Below, piece by piece: positions 28,778 through 37,129 of a DNA stretch of 64,000 nucleotides; positions within the stretch are counted from its first letter, which is position 1, and each line of letters opens with the position of its first letter. Source of the DNA: Halovulum dunhuangense. Its GTDB lineage: Bacteria > Pseudomonadota > Alphaproteobacteria > Rhodobacterales > Rhodobacteraceae. The notes below the pieces were generated by a model. It had not been told where the DNA came from and did no database searches. It was given only the letters and a program-made list of their open reading frames with translations. A program made the position numbers and the translations under genes. Where the stretch lies: the NCBI RefSeq assembly GCF_013093415.1, contig NZ_JABFBC010000002.1, forward strand, positions 682,001 to 746,000, written 5' to 3'.

Positions 28778-29776
28778 TCAGCCGAACAGGCCGGTCAGCG
28801 CGCGCTGGACCAGCCGCGTGACCCGCGGGCGCGGCAGCGCGGCAAAGGGCATCGGGCGGCAGACCTCCATCGCGGCGATGCCGACACGGGCCGTCAGCGC
28901 CCCGTTCACCACCCCCTCGCCAAAGCGGCGGGACACCTTGGCCAGCGCCCCGCCGCCCGCGACGGATGAGATAAGGTCGTCACCCACCGCGACAGCCCCG
29001 GTGGCCAGCAGGTGCCGCGCCACCCCCCGCATCAACCGCCACGAGCCCAGCGTGCCCGCCCGCCCGCCATAGATCTCGGCGATGCGCCGGATCATCCGAA
29101 GATTTGCGGCCAGCGCCACGGCGACATCGGCCAGCGCCAGCGGCACAAGGGCGGTGGCGGCAGCGACCTGGCGCGCGGCGGCCTCCACCTCGGCGCGGGC
29201 AGCGGCGTCGAGCGCGGCGAACAGGGCCGTCTCTGTCGCATGCATCAGCGCATCCGCATCGAGGATGTCGTCCTCACGCCGCTCCAGATCCTCGAGCGGC
29301 AGGCGCAGCTCCGCCCGGCCCGCATAGAAGCCGCGCAGCCGCCGCGACACGTCGAGCGCCAGCGCCCGGTCCCGCCGCGCCTCGGGGTCGGTCGCGCGGG
29401 TCTGCAGGCGGTCCACCCGCGCCAGCCGCGACAGGCCCGCCAGTTCGCGCAGGACGATCACCACCAGCGCCAGCCCGACGATCGCAGCCAGCCCCGCCGC
29501 GACCCAGCCCAGCGCCGGGGCGCGGGCGAAAAGTCCCAGCACGAAATCCCAGGCGGCAAGCCCGATCATCATGGTCAGCAGCCCGGCCAGCGCCGACAGC
29601 GCCAGGCGACCCAGCCAGCTGCCACGCCGCGCCGCGGTCCGTGTCGCGCGCACCATCGCGGCGCCCTGCGGTGGCAGTTCTCCCATTTCCGGGACCGGTG
29701 GCGCATCCTGCACCGGAACGGCGGGCTCCAGCGCGTCGGCGTCCAGAACGAAGGGCTTCTCGGGGGGGCGGCTCAT
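28778..29776 (-). CDS. TIGR01620/YcjF family membrane protein
   Basis: Protein of 332 residues with a polar N-terminal ~45, two membrane segments (LALSALAGLLTMMIGLAAW and GWVAAGLAAIVGLALVVIVL) and a soluble C-terminal DUF697-like domain (VPLALADVAVALAANLRMIR). YcjF pairs with the GTPase-like YcjX in many proteobacteria, and that gene lies two upstream here. The pair is stress-linked in enterics with unclear role. Its ATG overlaps the GNAT stop as ATGA. Confidence 0.88.
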   Translation of the reverse strand: MSRPPEKPFVLDADALEPAVPVQDAPPVPEMGELPPQGAAMVRATRTAARRGSWLGRLALSALAGLLTMMIGLAAWDFVLGLFARAPALGWVAAGLAAIVGLALVVIVLRELAGLSRLARVDRLQTRATDPEARRDRALALDVSRRLRGFYAGRAELRLPLEDLERREDDILDADALMHATETALFAALDAAARAEVEAAARQVAAATALVPLALADVAVALAANLRMIRRIAEIYGGRAGTLGSWRLMRGVARHLLATGAVAVGDDLISSVAGGGALAKVSRRFGEGVVNGALTARVGIAAMEVCRPMPFAALPRPRVTRLVQRALTGLFG

Positions 29777-30219
29777 CGGGTCTCTCCCTGGCGCCAGACA
29801 TACTCGATGTCCGGCAGGCGTTCCGCGTTGTCGGCACCGTCGCTGGCGCCGGTGGCCACGAAGCCCTCGCGCTCGTAGAAGGCGCGGGCACCGGTGTTGG
29901 CGGCATGGGTCCAGAGCAGCAGCGCCGGCCTGAGTTCCTTGGCCGCATCGAGAAGGCGCGCCCCCAGCCCCTTGCCGCGCGCGCCACGGGCGACATAGAG
30001 GCAGGCGACATAGCCGCCCTCGAGCAGGATGAAGCCGTCGATCCGGTCGCTTTCGGCGACGATGCCCAAGCCCTGGCGCATCCGCGCGGCGACCGCGCCC
30101 TCGCGCGCTTCGGGCGGGTCCGATCGCGGATACCACGGCGTTTCCGCCGCCCAGTCGCGCAGGATCGCCGCGCAGGCGGCGGCATCCGTGGTCCGTGCCT
30201 CGCGCAGCACCGCCCTCAC
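29773..30219 (-). CDS. GNAT family N-acetyltransferase
   Basis: A 148-residue acetyltransferase. The acetyl-CoA loop is VARGARGKGLGARLLDAA, followed by the typical HAANTGARAFYEREGF. The substrate is unknown. The start is a GTG overlapping the ycjX-like stop (GTGA), and the stop overlaps the next ATG, so it is embedded between the YcjX and YcjF partners. Confidence 0.88.
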   Translation of the reverse strand: MRAVLREARTTDAAACAAILRDWAAETPWYPRSDPPEAREGAVAARMRQGLGIVAESDRIDGFILLEGGYVACLYVARGARGKGLGARLLDAAKELRPALLLWTHAANTGARAFYEREGFVATGASDGADNAERLPDIEYVWRQGETR

Positions 30220-31646
30220 AGCAGCCGGTCCCCGATCAGGAACTCGGCGACCCGGTCCATGCGGATATGCGGAGGGCCCTCGCCGGGGCGCAGGTTCAGC
30301 TTTGGCGGGGCGAAACCCATCACGGCGAAATCGGCGTCGAGCCAACGCTCCGCCCCCTGCCGCGCGGGAACCATCAGCGAAGCCGGATCGTCCGGCAGCC
30401 GGCCCGCGAACAGGGCGGCCTCGCGCCCGGTCTCGGCCAGCGTTCCGCGCACGCAGGGCACCAGGTCGCCACCCTGCCGCACCTCGGCCTCGACCGTGGC
30501 GCGCAGGGCGGCGATGGCGAAGCTGCGGGTCTGCGCCCCCTTGTAGGTGGCGCGGGCGCGGGCGTCGGCGACCAGCGCCTCCATGATCCCGGACAGCGCG
30601 TCGTGCTGGCCGTGGTGCAGGTGATCGGCCTTGGTCGCGGCAAAGGCGATCCGCTCGATCCGGCGGCCCAGGATGCGCGACAGCCAGCTGTTCGGCCCGG
30701 GGCGAAAGGCTTGCAGGATATCGGCCATGGCCAGGCGCAGATCCTCGACCGCGCGCGGGCCGGCATGGATCGCGCCCAGCGCATCGACCAGCACGATCTG
30801 CCGCTCGATCGCCGCGAAATGGTCGCGGAAGAACGGTTTCACCACCACCCGCTTGTAGCTTTCGAAGCGTCGCTCGAAGGCCGCGTAGAGACTGCCGTCG
30901 CGGGCACGCCGGGACGGGGCGGGCAGCGGCGCAAAGGTCAGGGCGGGCGATCCCTCCAGCTCGCCGGGCAGCAGGAAGCGGCCGGGGGCACAGCCCGAGA
31001 AGCCGGCCGCGCGCGCGGCGTGCAGATATGCGGTGAAGCCGCGCGCAAGACCCTGTGCCGCCACCTCGTCCAGCGCCGCCGTGCCGTCCGTCTCGCGCGC
31101 GGCGGCCAGCCAGTCCCGCGCCAGCGCGATGCGGCCCGGCGCCTCGGCCTGGGTCAGCGCCTTTTCCGACCACTCGGCATAGCTCTGGGCCAGAAGCGGC
31201 AGGTCCAGAAGCCACTCGCCGGGGTAGTCCACGATGTCCAGATGGACCGTGCGCGGCCCGGTGAGCCCGGTCAGGAACCCGGTCGGGCGTACCCTGAGCG
31301 ACAGGCGCAGTTGCGATATGGTGCGCGTGCTCTCGGGCCAGTGCGGCTGCGGGCCGGTCAGGGCGGCGATGTGATCCTCATAGGCGAAGCGCGCCACCGC
31401 GTCGTTCGGCTGCGGCTGGAGAAAGGCCAGCATCAGCCGCCCGTCGGCCGCCGCGCGCAACTGGGGCATGCGACCGGGGTTCAGCAAGTTGGCGACAAGC
31501 GACGTGATGAACACCGTCTTGCCGGCGCGCGACAGGCCGGTGACGCCCAGCCGGATCACCGGCTCGAACAACAGCTCCTCGGTCCGGGCCTGGATCTGTT
31601 CCAGCCCGCGGCCCAGCCCGTCCGCGATGTCGCCGATCCCCGCCAT
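30216..31646 (-). CDS. YcjX family P-loop GTPase-like protein
   Basis: A 476-residue DUF463/YcjX protein. The P-loop is GLSRAGKT (residues 37-44), a Walker B-like segment is VHLDIVDYPGEWLLDLPLL, and the TKADH motif resembles NKxD. The family is dynamin-like in structure and works with YcjF. It is the first gene of the three-gene cluster and diverges from truA across 114 bp. Confidence 0.9.
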   Translation of the reverse strand: MAGIGDIADGLGRGLEQIQARTEELLFEPVIRLGVTGLSRAGKTVFITSLVANLLNPGRMPQLRAAADGRLMLAFLQPQPNDAVARFAYEDHIAALTGPQPHWPESTRTISQLRLSLRVRPTGFLTGLTGPRTVHLDIVDYPGEWLLDLPLLAQSYAEWSEKALTQAEAPGRIALARDWLAAARETDGTAALDEVAAQGLARGFTAYLHAARAAGFSGCAPGRFLLPGELEGSPALTFAPLPAPSRRARDGSLYAAFERRFESYKRVVVKPFFRDHFAAIERQIVLVDALGAIHAGPRAVEDLRLAMADILQAFRPGPNSWLSRILGRRIERIAFAATKADHLHHGQHDALSGIMEALVADARARATYKGAQTRSFAIAALRATVEAEVRQGGDLVPCVRGTLAETGREAALFAGRLPDDPASLMVPARQGAERWLDADFAVMGFAPPKLNLRPGEGPPHIRMDRVAEFLIGDRLL

Positions 31647-31760
31647 GCTGCCCCTGTCCTGCGGCGCCTGTGCGCCCTTTTCGTGCCCGATGTATGCAGC
31701 CGGGCCTGCGAATTACAGTGCAGGCTTGGCAAAACCGGGGCAAGGCGCTAGGCCCCGCGC

Positions 31761-32531
31761 ATGCCGCGCTATGCCCTGAAAATCGAGTATGATGGCCGCC
31801 CCTTCTGTGGCTGGCAGCGCCAGTCCGCCCTGCCCAGCGTGCAGGCGGCGGTGGAGGAGGCGTTGCGCAGGCTCGAGCCGGATGTCGGCACCATCGCGGC
31901 CGCCGGTCGGACGGATGCCGGGGTTCACGCCACGGGCCAGGTGGCGACGGTCGACCTTTCGCGGGACTGGACGCCGTTCCGCCTGTCCGAGGCGCTGAAC
32001 TACCACCTGAAGCCCGCACCGGTCGCGATCCTGGCCGCGGCCAGGGTGCCCGAGGATTTCCACGCGCGTTTCTCGGCGATCGAGCGGCGCTACATGTTTC
32101 GCCTGATCGTGCGCCGGGCGCCGCTGACCTTCGAGGCGGGGCAGATCTGGCAGGTGCGCCAGGCCCTCGACCTCGAGTCCATGCGGGAAGGGGCGCGGCA
32201 CCTGCTGGGGCGGCACGACTTCACCACCTTCCGCTCGTCGATATGCCAGGCCGACAGCCCGGTGCGCACACTCGACCGGCTGGAGGTGACGGCCCATCCG
32301 CGCGCCGACGGCACCGAGTACCGCTTCGACGTGCGCGCCCGCAGCTTCCTGCACAACCAGGTGCGCAGCTTCGTCGGCACGCTCGAACGCGTGGGCGCCG
32401 GCGCCTGGCGGCCCGAGGATGTGAAGGCAGCGCTCGAGGCCCGCGACCGCGCGGCCTGCGGCCCGGTCAGCCCACCCTCGGGGCTGTACCTGACCCATGT
32501 CGGCTATCCGCAGGATCCCTTCGCGGACTGA
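31761..32531 (+). CDS. truA: tRNA pseudouridine(38-40) synthase
   Basis: Modifies U38-U40 in tRNA anticodon stems. Of its 256 residues, the catalytic Asp52 lies in [27 protein letters not shown] opens the protein and [13 protein letters not shown] is the second family motif. Length is standard. It stands alone, converging on the hydrolase gene across 18 bp. Confidence 0.96.
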   Translation: MPRYALKIEYDGRPFCGWQRQSALPSVQAAVEEALRRLEPDVGTIAAAGRTDAGVHATGQVATVDLSRDWTPFRLSEALNYHLKPAPVAILAAARVPEDFHARFSAIERRYMFRLIVRRAPLTFEAGQIWQVRQALDLESMREGARHLLGRHDFTTFRSSICQADSPVRTLDRLEVTAHPRADGTEYRFDVRARSFLHNQVRSFVGTLERVGAGAWRPEDVKAALEARDRAACGPVSPPSGLYLTHVGYPQDPFAD

Positions 32532-32549
32532 GGGGCATTGCGCCGGGCG

Positions 32550-33326
32550 TCAGGTACCCAGCACCTCGCGGACCATCGCCTCGAAACCGCGCGGATCCTC
32601 GGCATGGAGCCAGTGACCGCGCCCTTCCATGGTCAGGATCCGCGCCTTAGGGAAATACCCTCGCAACGCGTCGAGCCGCGCGTCCGAAACGTAGTCGGAC
32701 GCACCGCCGCGCAGGAACGCCATCTCTCCGTCATGGCGCGCGTCGATCTCCGGGAAGCCGATGATCCGCGGCATCTGGTCCGCCAGCGCCGCAAGATTGA
32801 GCCGCCAGCGCGGGGCCCCGTCGTCCAGCGACAGGCTTTGCAGCAGGAACGCGCGCAGCATCGCGTCGGGCAGGCTGGACTTGAGTTGGGCATCCGCGTC
32901 GGACCGCCGCGAGACCATGCTCAGGTCCACGGCACGAAGGGCTTCGACCACATGCGCCTGCGTATGGCTATAGGGCACCGGCGCGATGTCGGCGACGATC
33001 AGGTGCCGCAAAAGCTCGGGACGGGTCAGCGCCAGCACCATCGCCGCCTTGCCTCCCATCGAATGGCCCAGCAGGTCCGCCTTGCCGCCAAGATGTTCGA
33101 TCACCCGCGCCAGGTCCGTGGCCATCGCCTCGTAGCCGTGGTCGGGATGGTGGAAGCTGTCGCCGTGGTTGCGCATGTCCACCGCGACCACGCGGCGCGC
33201 ATCGCTCAGCCGCTTCGCGATCACGTTCCAGTTCCGCGCCGAGCCGAACAGCCCGTGCGCGATCACCAGCGGCACCGAACCGGGGCCGGGATGGTCGATC
33301 ATGTTCAGCATGCGTGTCTCGCTCAC
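32550..33326 (-). CDS. Alpha/beta-fold hydrolase (YbfF-like esterase)
   Basis: A 258-residue hydrolase. The oxyanion-hole motif is IAHGLFGSARNWN, the nucleophile elbow GHSMGGKAAM, and the His lies in MEGRGHWLHAEDP. It is closest in pattern to YbfF, an acyl-CoA/ester hydrolase; the substrate is not known. The GTG start overlaps the stop of the upstream alcohol dehydrogenase (GTGA), so they form an operon. An ATG five codons in is an alternative. Confidence 0.87.
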   Translation of the reverse strand: MSETRMLNMIDHPGPGSVPLVIAHGLFGSARNWNVIAKRLSDARRVVAVDMRNHGDSFHHPDHGYEAMATDLARVIEHLGGKADLLGHSMGGKAAMVLALTRPELLRHLIVADIAPVPYSHTQAHVVEALRAVDLSMVSRRSDADAQLKSSLPDAMLRAFLLQSLSLDDGAPRWRLNLAALADQMPRIIGFPEIDARHDGEMAFLRGGASDYVSDARLDALRGYFPKARILTMEGRGHWLHAEDPRGFEAMVREVLGT

Positions 33327-34480
33327 CAGGCAGCCTCGTAGATGGACAGCGCGTCGGCCTCGGTGACCTCGCGCGGATTGTTGACCAGAAGCCGGGTCTG
33401 CTTCATCGCGTCCGACGCCATCCGGGGCAATGCGTCGCGGGGGATGTCCACGTCGCGCAACCGTTGCGGCACGCCCAGCCGGGCGGAAAGCGCGGTCAGC
33501 GCGTCGATGAACTCCGCCGTCACCGCCTGGCTGCCGCCATCGCCCAGCGCCGGGAACACATGCGGGGCAAGCGCCGCGTAATCCGCCCCCGCCGCCGGCG
33601 CGTTGAAGCGCATCACCGGGGCCAGCACCAGCGCGTTCGACAGCCCGTGCGGGATGTGAAAGATGCCGCCAACCGGATAGGCCAGCGCATGCACGGCGGC
33701 GACCGGGCTGTTCGCAAAGGCCTGGCCCGCCAGCATGGCGCCCAGCAGCATCTCGCCCCGCGCGGCAACGTCGGATCCGTCCGCGACGGCCCGCTCGATG
33801 TTTGCGCCCAGGCGCCGCAACGCCTCGATGGCCAGCGTCCGGCTGATGGGGTTGTTGTTGGCCGAGCGCGAGGTATAGGCCTCGATCGCGTGCACCATCG
33901 CGTCGATGCCGGTCGCCGCCGTCGCAAGCGGCGGCAGGCCAAGCGTCAGTTCCGGGTCCAGCACGGCAAGGTCGGGCAGGATCACGGGCGACGACACGCC
34001 GCGCTTTTCGTCCGCGCCCACCGTGATGATGCTGACCGGCGTCACCTCGGACCCGGTGCCGGCGGTGGTCGGCACCAGCACCAGCGGCAGGCGCGGCCCG
34101 CGCGCCTGCCCCACGCCCCAGGCGGCGTCCAGATCCTCGCCCGAGCCCAGCAGCAGCGCGGCCAGCTTGGCCACATCCATGGGAGAGCCGCCACCGAAGC
34201 CCAGAACCCCGGTCGCGCCCGCCTCCGAGCCAAGCGCCACTGCCGCCTCGAGCGTGCGGCGCGATGGGTCCGCCTCGACCGCGTCGAACACCGTCACGGC
34301 GCAAGCGCGCGCCAGGGCCTGCTCCAGGCCGTCCGAAAGGCCCGCCCTGCGCAGCCCGGCATCGGTGACCAGCAGCACCCGCGGGCCAAGCCGGGACGCG
34401 ATCTCGGGTACGGTGGCCGCAAGCTGGCCGGCCCCGAAACGCAGCGATGGCGTGGTGTTGAACTGGAATGTCTGGGTCAT
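33323..34480 (-). CDS. Iron-containing alcohol dehydrogenase
   Basis: NAD(P)-dependent type III alcohol dehydrogenase of 385 residues. FGGGSPMDVAK is the nucleotide-binding motif and PTTAGTGSEVTP the second family motif. The metal ligands are an Asp and His in ATGIDAMVHAIEAYTS and His residues in HALAYPVGGIFHIPHG. The substrate could be a short alcohol, a diol or lactaldehyde; sequence cannot say. The ATG at 34478-34480 follows AAAGGACAGG. Confidence 0.92.
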   Translation of the reverse strand: MTQTFQFNTTPSLRFGAGQLAATVPEIASRLGPRVLLVTDAGLRRAGLSDGLEQALARACAVTVFDAVEADPSRRTLEAAVALGSEAGATGVLGFGGGSPMDVAKLAALLLGSGEDLDAAWGVGQARGPRLPLVLVPTTAGTGSEVTPVSIITVGADEKRGVSSPVILPDLAVLDPELTLGLPPLATAATGIDAMVHAIEAYTSRSANNNPISRTLAIEALRRLGANIERAVADGSDVAARGEMLLGAMLAGQAFANSPVAAVHALAYPVGGIFHIPHGLSNALVLAPVMRFNAPAAGADYAALAPHVFPALGDGGSQAVTAEFIDALTALSARLGVPQRLRDVDIPRDALPRMASDAMKQTRLLVNNPREVTEADALSIYEAAW

Positions 34481-34611
34481 CTGCCTGTCCTTTCGCGGGC
34501 ACCCTATCCCGGCACGCGCGGAAAGGAAAAGACCCGGCCCGACCGGCCTGTGTCTCCTGCGCTGTGGGGATCGCAACTTCGGCGTAACGACTGTGGCGCT
34601 AGCCTTGCGGC

Positions 34612-34866
34612 ATGGTCGAGTCGCTCTTCACCCTGCTTCTTGCCGGCTGCGCCGATGACGGAAGTTTCTGCACCCTGCTGGAACGGCGGACGCTGGCGGT
34701 CCATGACGTCGCCGCCTGCGAGGCGATGCTCGACCTCCGCCTGTCGGACCTGACGGCGGAATATCCCGTGTTTGTCGGCATCTGCCTGTCCGGCAGCGAG
34801 GCCGCCGCTCCGGCAGGCTGGAACCTCGACCGACCGGAAGCGTTGCCAAAAGACATAAGCGCGTAA
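34612..34866 (+). CDS. Small hypothetical protein
   Basis: Unrecognised 84-residue protein with five Cys (AGCADDGSFCTLL, VAACEAMLDL, VGICLSG). No signal peptide or clear membrane helix. It has good coding character and lies between two minus-strand units. It ends 49 bp before the candidate RNA. No ribosome-binding site is strong. It may be a lineage-specific Rhodobacterales protein. Confidence 0.55.
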   Translation: MVESLFTLLLAGCADDGSFCTLLERRTLAVHDVAACEAMLDLRLSDLTAEYPVFVGICLSGSEAAAPAGWNLDRPEALPKDISA

Positions 34867-34915
34867 ACTTTGTGATAAATGATACATGCGCTTTTGCGCG
34901 CTTTTCGCTATATCA

Positions 34916-35077
34916 GGGGTGCCAGTTCGCCTGGCGGGGAAAAACGGAACTCTCCCGGACCGATACACCCCGCCGGACCGTCCATCGGACCGCTGGCGGG
35001 TAATAGTCGCCGGCGCGTATTTGCCGGATCATTTGTGGGGGCCATCGGACAGGGAAATTGCCGCCCTGATCAACCCC
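34916..35077 (+). ncRNA. Candidate structured RNA, 6S-like rod
   Basis: The 162-nt segment folds by eye into one long rod. The ends pair (34916-34920 with 35073-35077). Then pair 34923-34925 with 35066-35068, 34933-34937 with 35061-35065, 34953-34956 with 35052-35055, 34960-34964 with 35044-35048 and 34968-34971 with 35037-35040. An asymmetric 15/5-nt bubble lies inside. An apical 8-bp hairpin (34991-34998 with 35008-35015) caps it. The 5' side contains GTTCGC and later GGACCGATA, resembling the 6S segments GUUCGC and GAGCCGAUA. A strong terminator follows. The promoter is unclear: TATATC at 34909-34914 is the only -10-like box. Rhodobacter 6S lies beside a different gene, so the identity is tentative. 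Confidence 0.45.
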
Positions 35078-35088
35078 GGGGCCATTTC

Positions 35089-35122
35089 GGGGCCGCGTCA
35101 AAGGCGCGGCCCCTTCTCTTTC
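35089..35122 (+). terminator. Rho-independent terminator, plus strand
   Basis: A perfect 9-bp GC stem (GGGGCCGCG at 35089-35097 with CGCGGCCCC at 35105-35113), a 7-nt loop and then TTCTCTTT. The T tract is on the plus strand only, so it ends a plus-strand transcript. The candidate is the structured RNA just upstream or a long 3' tail of the 84-residue gene. Confidence 0.85.
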
Positions 35123-35132
35123 CGAAATCGGC

Positions 35133-36314
35133 TCAGCGGGGCTTCACTTGCGCCCTGAGGCGGCGCACCCGCGGCGCCATGTCCTCGAGCCCCTTCCAGG
35201 CGATCCCCTGATCGGCCGCGTCAAGACACCCCTCGGCCCGCTTCCACAGGGCCGCCGCCGCCTCCCGTTCGCCGCGCAGAGCGGCCAGCTCCGCCTCGGC
35301 CAGCCGTGCCTTGGCGCGCTGGATCCATGCCTCCACGTTGAGGCGGACCACCACTTCGGACAGCTTGGCATTCCAGGGCACCGGCGCGAGCAGGTCGAAA
35401 TTGTCGCTGTCGTCGTAGCGGCTCCAGTCCGGCTCCAGCATCTCGGGCGTCAGCACGGGAAACATCTCGCACAGCTCCCGGTTCGATCCGGCGAAACGTT
35501 TCTGTATCGCGCGGGCCTTCTCGATACCAAGCTTCAGCGGCTCGCCGCCGCTCAGCTCCTCGATGAACAGGCTGCGATTCTGGTTCAGCCGACCCTCGAT
35601 CGCCATGGGCCGGTCGAGATTGTTGACCAGCGCGATGGTGTGCACGTCCAGCGCGGAGTTCACCTTGGGGATCACCGCGAAATCGCCCGCCGTCAGACCG
35701 AAGCGGTCGCAGAACCAGTCGATGGTCGAGCGCACCCGCTTGTACGGCACCAGCGTGAGCTGCGGGAACGCGCCCTGCCACAGACGCGCCAGTTCGAGAT
35801 AGTTGAAATAGGGGTTCTTCGGGAACGGGCCCTTGGCGTCGGGCTGGATCTTGCCGCCGGCCCGAACCGTCGTGGAAAGCGTCGAGAGCCACAGATCGAC
35901 TTGCGGACGCAGGACGCAGACCACCTCGATCTCGTCGAAATGGCGGCCCAGAAGCCCGGCCAGATCGGCAACCGCCTCGGGGCTGAGCAGGCGCGAGTGG
36001 CAATGTTCGCTCGAGATGACGAAATGCCCGACGCGTTTCTTCCGGGCCGCCGCGACCTCCCGGGCAAGCCCTGCCTCGACTTCGGCCCGAAAGGCGGTAT
36101 GGCGCTCGGGGCTCGTGAGACCATAGGCCGCGAAGGACTCGTCGGGGATGTCGAAGCCGCGCGCATAGGTGGCGATCTTGCGATTCGTCGTTCGATCCAG
36201 CGTCTCGCTGAACCAGATGCCGTGGCTCACCAGCGCCTTGTCGTTCACATGCAGCCAGTTCTGCAGCGCGGTCGTGCCGGTCTTTTCCGTGCCGATATGC
36301 AGCAGCAGCTTCAT
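35133..36314 (-). CDS. Sulfotransferase-like protein
   Basis: A 393-residue protein. The 5'-phosphosulfate loop of PAPS-dependent sulfotransferases is visible at residues 6-16 (HIGTEKTGTTALQ), and the 3'-phosphate site probably near FVISSEHCHSRL and VVCVLRPQVDLWLSTL. Such bacterial enzymes often modify surface polysaccharide, but no acceptor is implied by neighbours. The C-terminal ~70 residues are Ala/Arg/Glu-rich and helical. The ATG at 36312-36314 gives MKLLLHIG; the long in-frame extension into the LysE gene was rejected. Confidence 0.82.
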   Translation of the reverse strand: MKLLLHIGTEKTGTTALQNWLHVNDKALVSHGIWFSETLDRTTNRKIATYARGFDIPDESFAAYGLTSPERHTAFRAEVEAGLAREVAAARKKRVGHFVISSEHCHSRLLSPEAVADLAGLLGRHFDEIEVVCVLRPQVDLWLSTLSTTVRAGGKIQPDAKGPFPKNPYFNYLELARLWQGAFPQLTLVPYKRVRSTIDWFCDRFGLTAGDFAVIPKVNSALDVHTIALVNNLDRPMAIEGRLNQNRSLFIEELSGGEPLKLGIEKARAIQKRFAGSNRELCEMFPVLTPEMLEPDWSRYDDSDNFDLLAPVPWNAKLSEVVVRLNVEAWIQRAKARLAEAELAALRGEREAAAALWKRAEGCLDAADQGIAWKGLEDMAPRVRRLRAQVKPR

Positions 36315-36454
36315 CCAGAGGCGTCCCCCGTAAATCGATCCCGACCCGGCACGCATGCCGACGGAGCCACGCGCGACGGCCTCCGCCCTGCTGCATAATC
36401 CGAGAGAAGCGAACAAGGCAATGCAGTGATCCGGCAGGCGCGGCCACGGGTCTT

Positions 36455-37048
36455 CTACGCCGAAAGAACGGGCAAGAGGGACAACACGAGAAGGAAGGCC
36501 ATCACGCGGTTGAACAGGCGCAGCCGGCGCGGGCTGGTCAGGAACCGACGCAGCTCGCGCCCCAGCACCGCCCACAGGCTGACCGACGGCAGGTTCACAA
36601 GGCCAAGGATCAGCGCCAGAAGCAGGATCGTGGGCACGTCGCGTTCGGGCGCATACAGCCCGACCGCGCTCAGGGCCATCGCCCAGGCCTTGGGGTTCAC
36701 CCACTGGAAACCGGCCGCCTGCAAGAAGGTCAGCGGCCGGCCCCCTGCGGCGCCCGGCTCTGGCGGCGCGGCGCGGGCAATCTTCCAGGCAAGCCACAGC
36801 AGGTAGCCGACGCTTGCCACGATCAGCGCGTCCTGCCCCGCGGGCCAGATCTCGAACAGGCGCATGACGCCCAGGCCAACGCCCACCACCATCACCATGA
36901 AGCCGATGCCGATGCCCAGCATGTGCGGCACCGTGCGCCTGAGCCCGAAATTCGCACCCGACGCCATCAGCATCAGGTTGTTGGGGCCCGGCGTGATCGA
37001 GGTCACGAAGGCAAAGGCGATCAGCGCGGAAAGAATCTCTGGCGTCAT
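36455..37048 (-). CDS. LysE family amino-acid exporter
   Basis: Inner-membrane exporter of 197 residues with about six helices. The family motif is FVTSITPGPNNLMLMASGANFG, present as TSITPGPNN at residue 16 onward, and FQWVNPKAWAMALSAVG marks the second half. Substrates in the family are amino acids such as lysine, threonine or homoserine. It diverges from an Lrp/AsnC regulator over 81 bp, the usual arrangement for regulated export. An ATG 10 codons upstream at 37078 is possible. Confidence 0.9.
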   Translation of the reverse strand: MTPEILSALIAFAFVTSITPGPNNLMLMASGANFGLRRTVPHMLGIGIGFMVMVVGVGLGVMRLFEIWPAGQDALIVASVGYLLWLAWKIARAAPPEPGAAGGRPLTFLQAAGFQWVNPKAWAMALSAVGLYAPERDVPTILLLALILGLVNLPSVSLWAVLGRELRRFLTSPRRLRLFNRVMAFLLVLSLLPVLSA

Positions 37049-37072
37049 GGCGCAACTATCTGCGATGGAAAG

Positions 37073-37123
37073 ACGCATGAAATTTCTTTATCGGTCCCAC
37101 TCTCACCTTAAACGCATGAAATT
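37073..37123. promoter_or_regulatory. Paired 12-bp direct repeat, likely Lrp-type operator
   Basis: The sequence ACGCATGAAATT occurs at 37073-37084 and again at 37112-37123, 39 bp apart start to start (about four helical turns). Both copies lie in the LysE/Lrp intergenic region, the second just upstream of the regulator's ATG. Same-face spacing suits an octameric Lrp-type protein that wraps DNA. Autoregulation is an inference. Confidence 0.6.
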
Positions 37124-37129
37124 ACGGCC

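Noticed and set aside
35089-35113. Reading this hairpin as the sulfotransferase terminator
   Set aside because: The T tract is on the plus strand; on the minus strand the hairpin is followed by GAAATGG.
34879-35211. Two overlapping small plus-strand frames
   Set aside because: They run through the structured RNA and the terminator hairpin, lack ribosome-binding sites and recognisable domains.
36315-37055. N-terminal extension of the sulfotransferase frame through the LysE gene
   Set aside because: The extension is out-of-frame LysE sequence; the phosphosulfate loop starts six residues after the ATG at 36314.
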